A DNA stretch of 6,866 bases, taken from contig JAUWVD010000061.1 in NCBI GenBank assembly GCA_030617585.1, positions 1-6,866 on the forward strand, in the 5' to 3' direction. Both the position numbers and the translations under genes were made by a program. The DNA comes from Candidatus Methanophagales archaeon. Its GTDB lineage: Archaea; Halobacteriota; Syntropharchaeia; Alkanophagales; Methanospirareceae. Below the pieces are notes generated by a model that saw nothing but the letters and a program-made list of their open reading frames with translations, was not told the origin of the DNA and searched no databases. Shown one piece after another: positions 5,666-6,866 of this stretch; within the stretch, counting starts at the first letter, position 1; every line of letters begins with the position of its first letter.

Positions 5666-6866
5666 ATGACAACAGAGAAGAAAGAGGGCGGGAGTAAAGA
5701 TACTATTTATCTCGTTCCGCACACACATTACGATGCCATCTGGGTATTCACAAAGGAGGACTATCTTTATATCAATCTGATGCTCATTCTGAGGGAGGTT
5801 GCAGAGCTTATTGAAAAGACCGATTACAAGTTCTTGATAGAGCAGACCTTTCTGCTGGAGGCGATGGAAACTAGGTCTTCGGAATTGTTCGCAAAGATTG
5901 CAAAGAACATAAAAGAAGGCAAGATTGAGATTGCTGATGGGGAATATCTAATGGCTGACACAATGCTCCCGGAAGGCGAGACATTGATAAGAGAGATTTT
6001 ACATGGTAAGAGATACGTAAAGGATAAATTTGGGGTGAATGTGCCCGTGATGTGGCAGGCAGACAGCTTTGGCTTGAATGCCCAGCTTCCACAGATATAC
6101 AAAAAATCCGGCTACAAGTACGTTGCATTCAGAAGAGGGTCAGCGAAGAGAGAACCTACGGAATTCCTATGGGAAGGTTTGGATGGAACGCGGATTTTAG
6201 CTCACTGGATGCCTTTAGGTTATAGAGCTGGGTTAGACTTGACAAAGCTGGATGAGAGCTATGAGAAACTTAAGGCAGTTGCGGCAACCTCTCATATCCT
6301 GATGCCATCGGGGAGTGGAGTTACATTGCCACAGCCAGAGACATCAGAGGTGGTGAAGGCGTGGAATAAGAAGAGCGGCAACGTAGCGAAGATGAAGATT
6401 GCAACACCACACGAATTCTTCGAAGCATTAGAGAAGGAAATAGAAGATAAGAACCTTAAGATGGAAGTAAGGAAGGGAGAGATGTATTCCGGTAAGTATT
6501 CGGCGGTGTTTCCGGATTGCTGCTCGAGCAGGATGTGGATAAAACAGGGGCTTTGCGATTATGAGAATTGGTTACTATGTTGCGAGCGATGGTGTACACT
6601 AGGTCACCTCTTTAATGCACATTATCCTTTTGATGAACTGAGAAACTGTTGGCGGATGGTGTTGTACATTGCATTTCATGATGTCGCCCCTGGAACAGGG
6701 ATGGACAGTGGCTACGATGAGGTGAAGCAATATCGTGGCTTTATCACCGCAGAGATGTCCAACCGATGCACTAATGTACACACTAAATTAATAGAGACGG
6801 AATCAGCGGGAAGCGATGGTAAAGCGGAAAGCGGCGATATAATCGTATTTAACTCACTCTCGTGGG
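5666..6866 (+). CDS. GH38 alpha-mannosidase-like hydrolase, C-terminus outside window
   Basis: The first 400 residues of a glycoside hydrolase family 38 enzyme are present; members are usually 800-1000 residues. Zinc-site motif PHTHYDAIWV (18-27) supplies H21 and D23, by analogy with H90 and D92 of Golgi mannosidase II. VMWQADSFGLNAQLPQI (128-144) holds the expected nucleophile/zinc ligand D133 in the bacterial-type context. FRRG (155-158) and FHDVAPGTG (337-345, H338) complete the recognised site. There is no signal peptide, so it should act in the cytosol. The family cleaves alpha-mannosides; E. coli MngB, a GH38 member, hydrolyses 6-phospho-mannosylglycerate. Lying 16 bp after mpgP, the enzyme may hydrolyse mannosylglycerate or a related mannoside; glycan turnover is the alternative. 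Odd: a cysteine cluster at 285, 286, 297, 305, 306 and 310. Confidence 0.9.
   Translation, partial: MTTEKKEGGSKDTIYLVPHTHYDAIWVFTKEDYLYINLMLILREVAELIEKTDYKFLIEQTFLLEAMETRSSELFAKIAKNIKEGKIEIADGEYLMADTMLPEGETLIREILHGKRYVKDKFGVNVPVMWQADSFGLNAQLPQIYKKSGYKYVAFRRGSAKREPTEFLWEGLDGTRILAHWMPLGYRAGLDLTKLDESYEKLKAVAATSHILMPSGSGVTLPQPETSEVVKAWNKKSGNVAKMKIATPHEFFEALEKEIEDKNLKMEVRKGEMYSGKYSAVFPDCCSSRMWIKQGLCDYENWLLCCERWCTLGHLFNAHYPFDELRNCWRMVLYIAFHDVAPGTGMDSGYDEVKQYRGFITAEMSNRCTNVHTKLIETESAGSDGKAESGDIIVFNSLSW

Noticed and set aside
5824..6128. Minus-strand open frames opposite the GH38 gene
   Set aside because: The plus frame contains the catalytic GH38 motifs across this stretch, so the minus frames are not independent genes.

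Overview
The window looks like chromosomal DNA from an uncultured euryarchaeon. The basis is AT-rich TATA-type promoters close to start codons, Shine-Dalgarno sites of the GGAGGTGAT type before some genes and apparently leaderless starts for others, and an archaeal-style mannosylglycerate pathway. An ANME-1 / Methanophagales-like source would fit the protein style, but that is an impression from memory and not a demonstrated placement.

Layout: seven protein genes in two divergent blocks. The left block is on the minus strand and reads from about 3433 down to 1: a two-CBS-domain protein (2954-3433), a CPA2-type Na+/H+ antiporter (1733-2929), a solo ParA/Soj-like ATPase (859-1635), and the N-terminal part of a cytosolic poly-HAMP signalling protein (1-773, running off the window). 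The right block is on the plus strand: mannosyl-3-phosphoglycerate synthase (3554-4780), mannosyl-3-phosphoglycerate phosphatase (4840-5649) and the N-terminal 400 residues of a GH38 alpha-mannosidase (5666-6866, running off the window). The blocks are separated by a 120-bp divergent promoter region with two opposed TATA boxes and, between them, a 13-bp perfect palindrome flanked by TGTGAT direct repeats. No stretch longer than 300 bp lacks a gene. I saw no RNA genes, CRISPR array, insertion sequence or convincing terminator.

How the genes may work together: MpgS joins GDP-mannose and 3-phosphoglycerate, and MpgP removes the phosphate to give mannosylglycerate, a compatible solute of thermophiles and halotolerant microbes. 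The adjoining GH38 enzyme could hydrolyse mannosylglycerate, giving one operon for making and breaking the osmolyte. The divergent antiporter with its CBS partner, and a poly-HAMP protein with the 92-residue repeat of fungal osmosensing Nik1/OS-1 kinases, make an osmotic/ionic adaptation island an attractive reading. This is inference from neighbourhood. The ParA gene is flanked on both sides by related short GATT-type repeats and has no ParB next to it.
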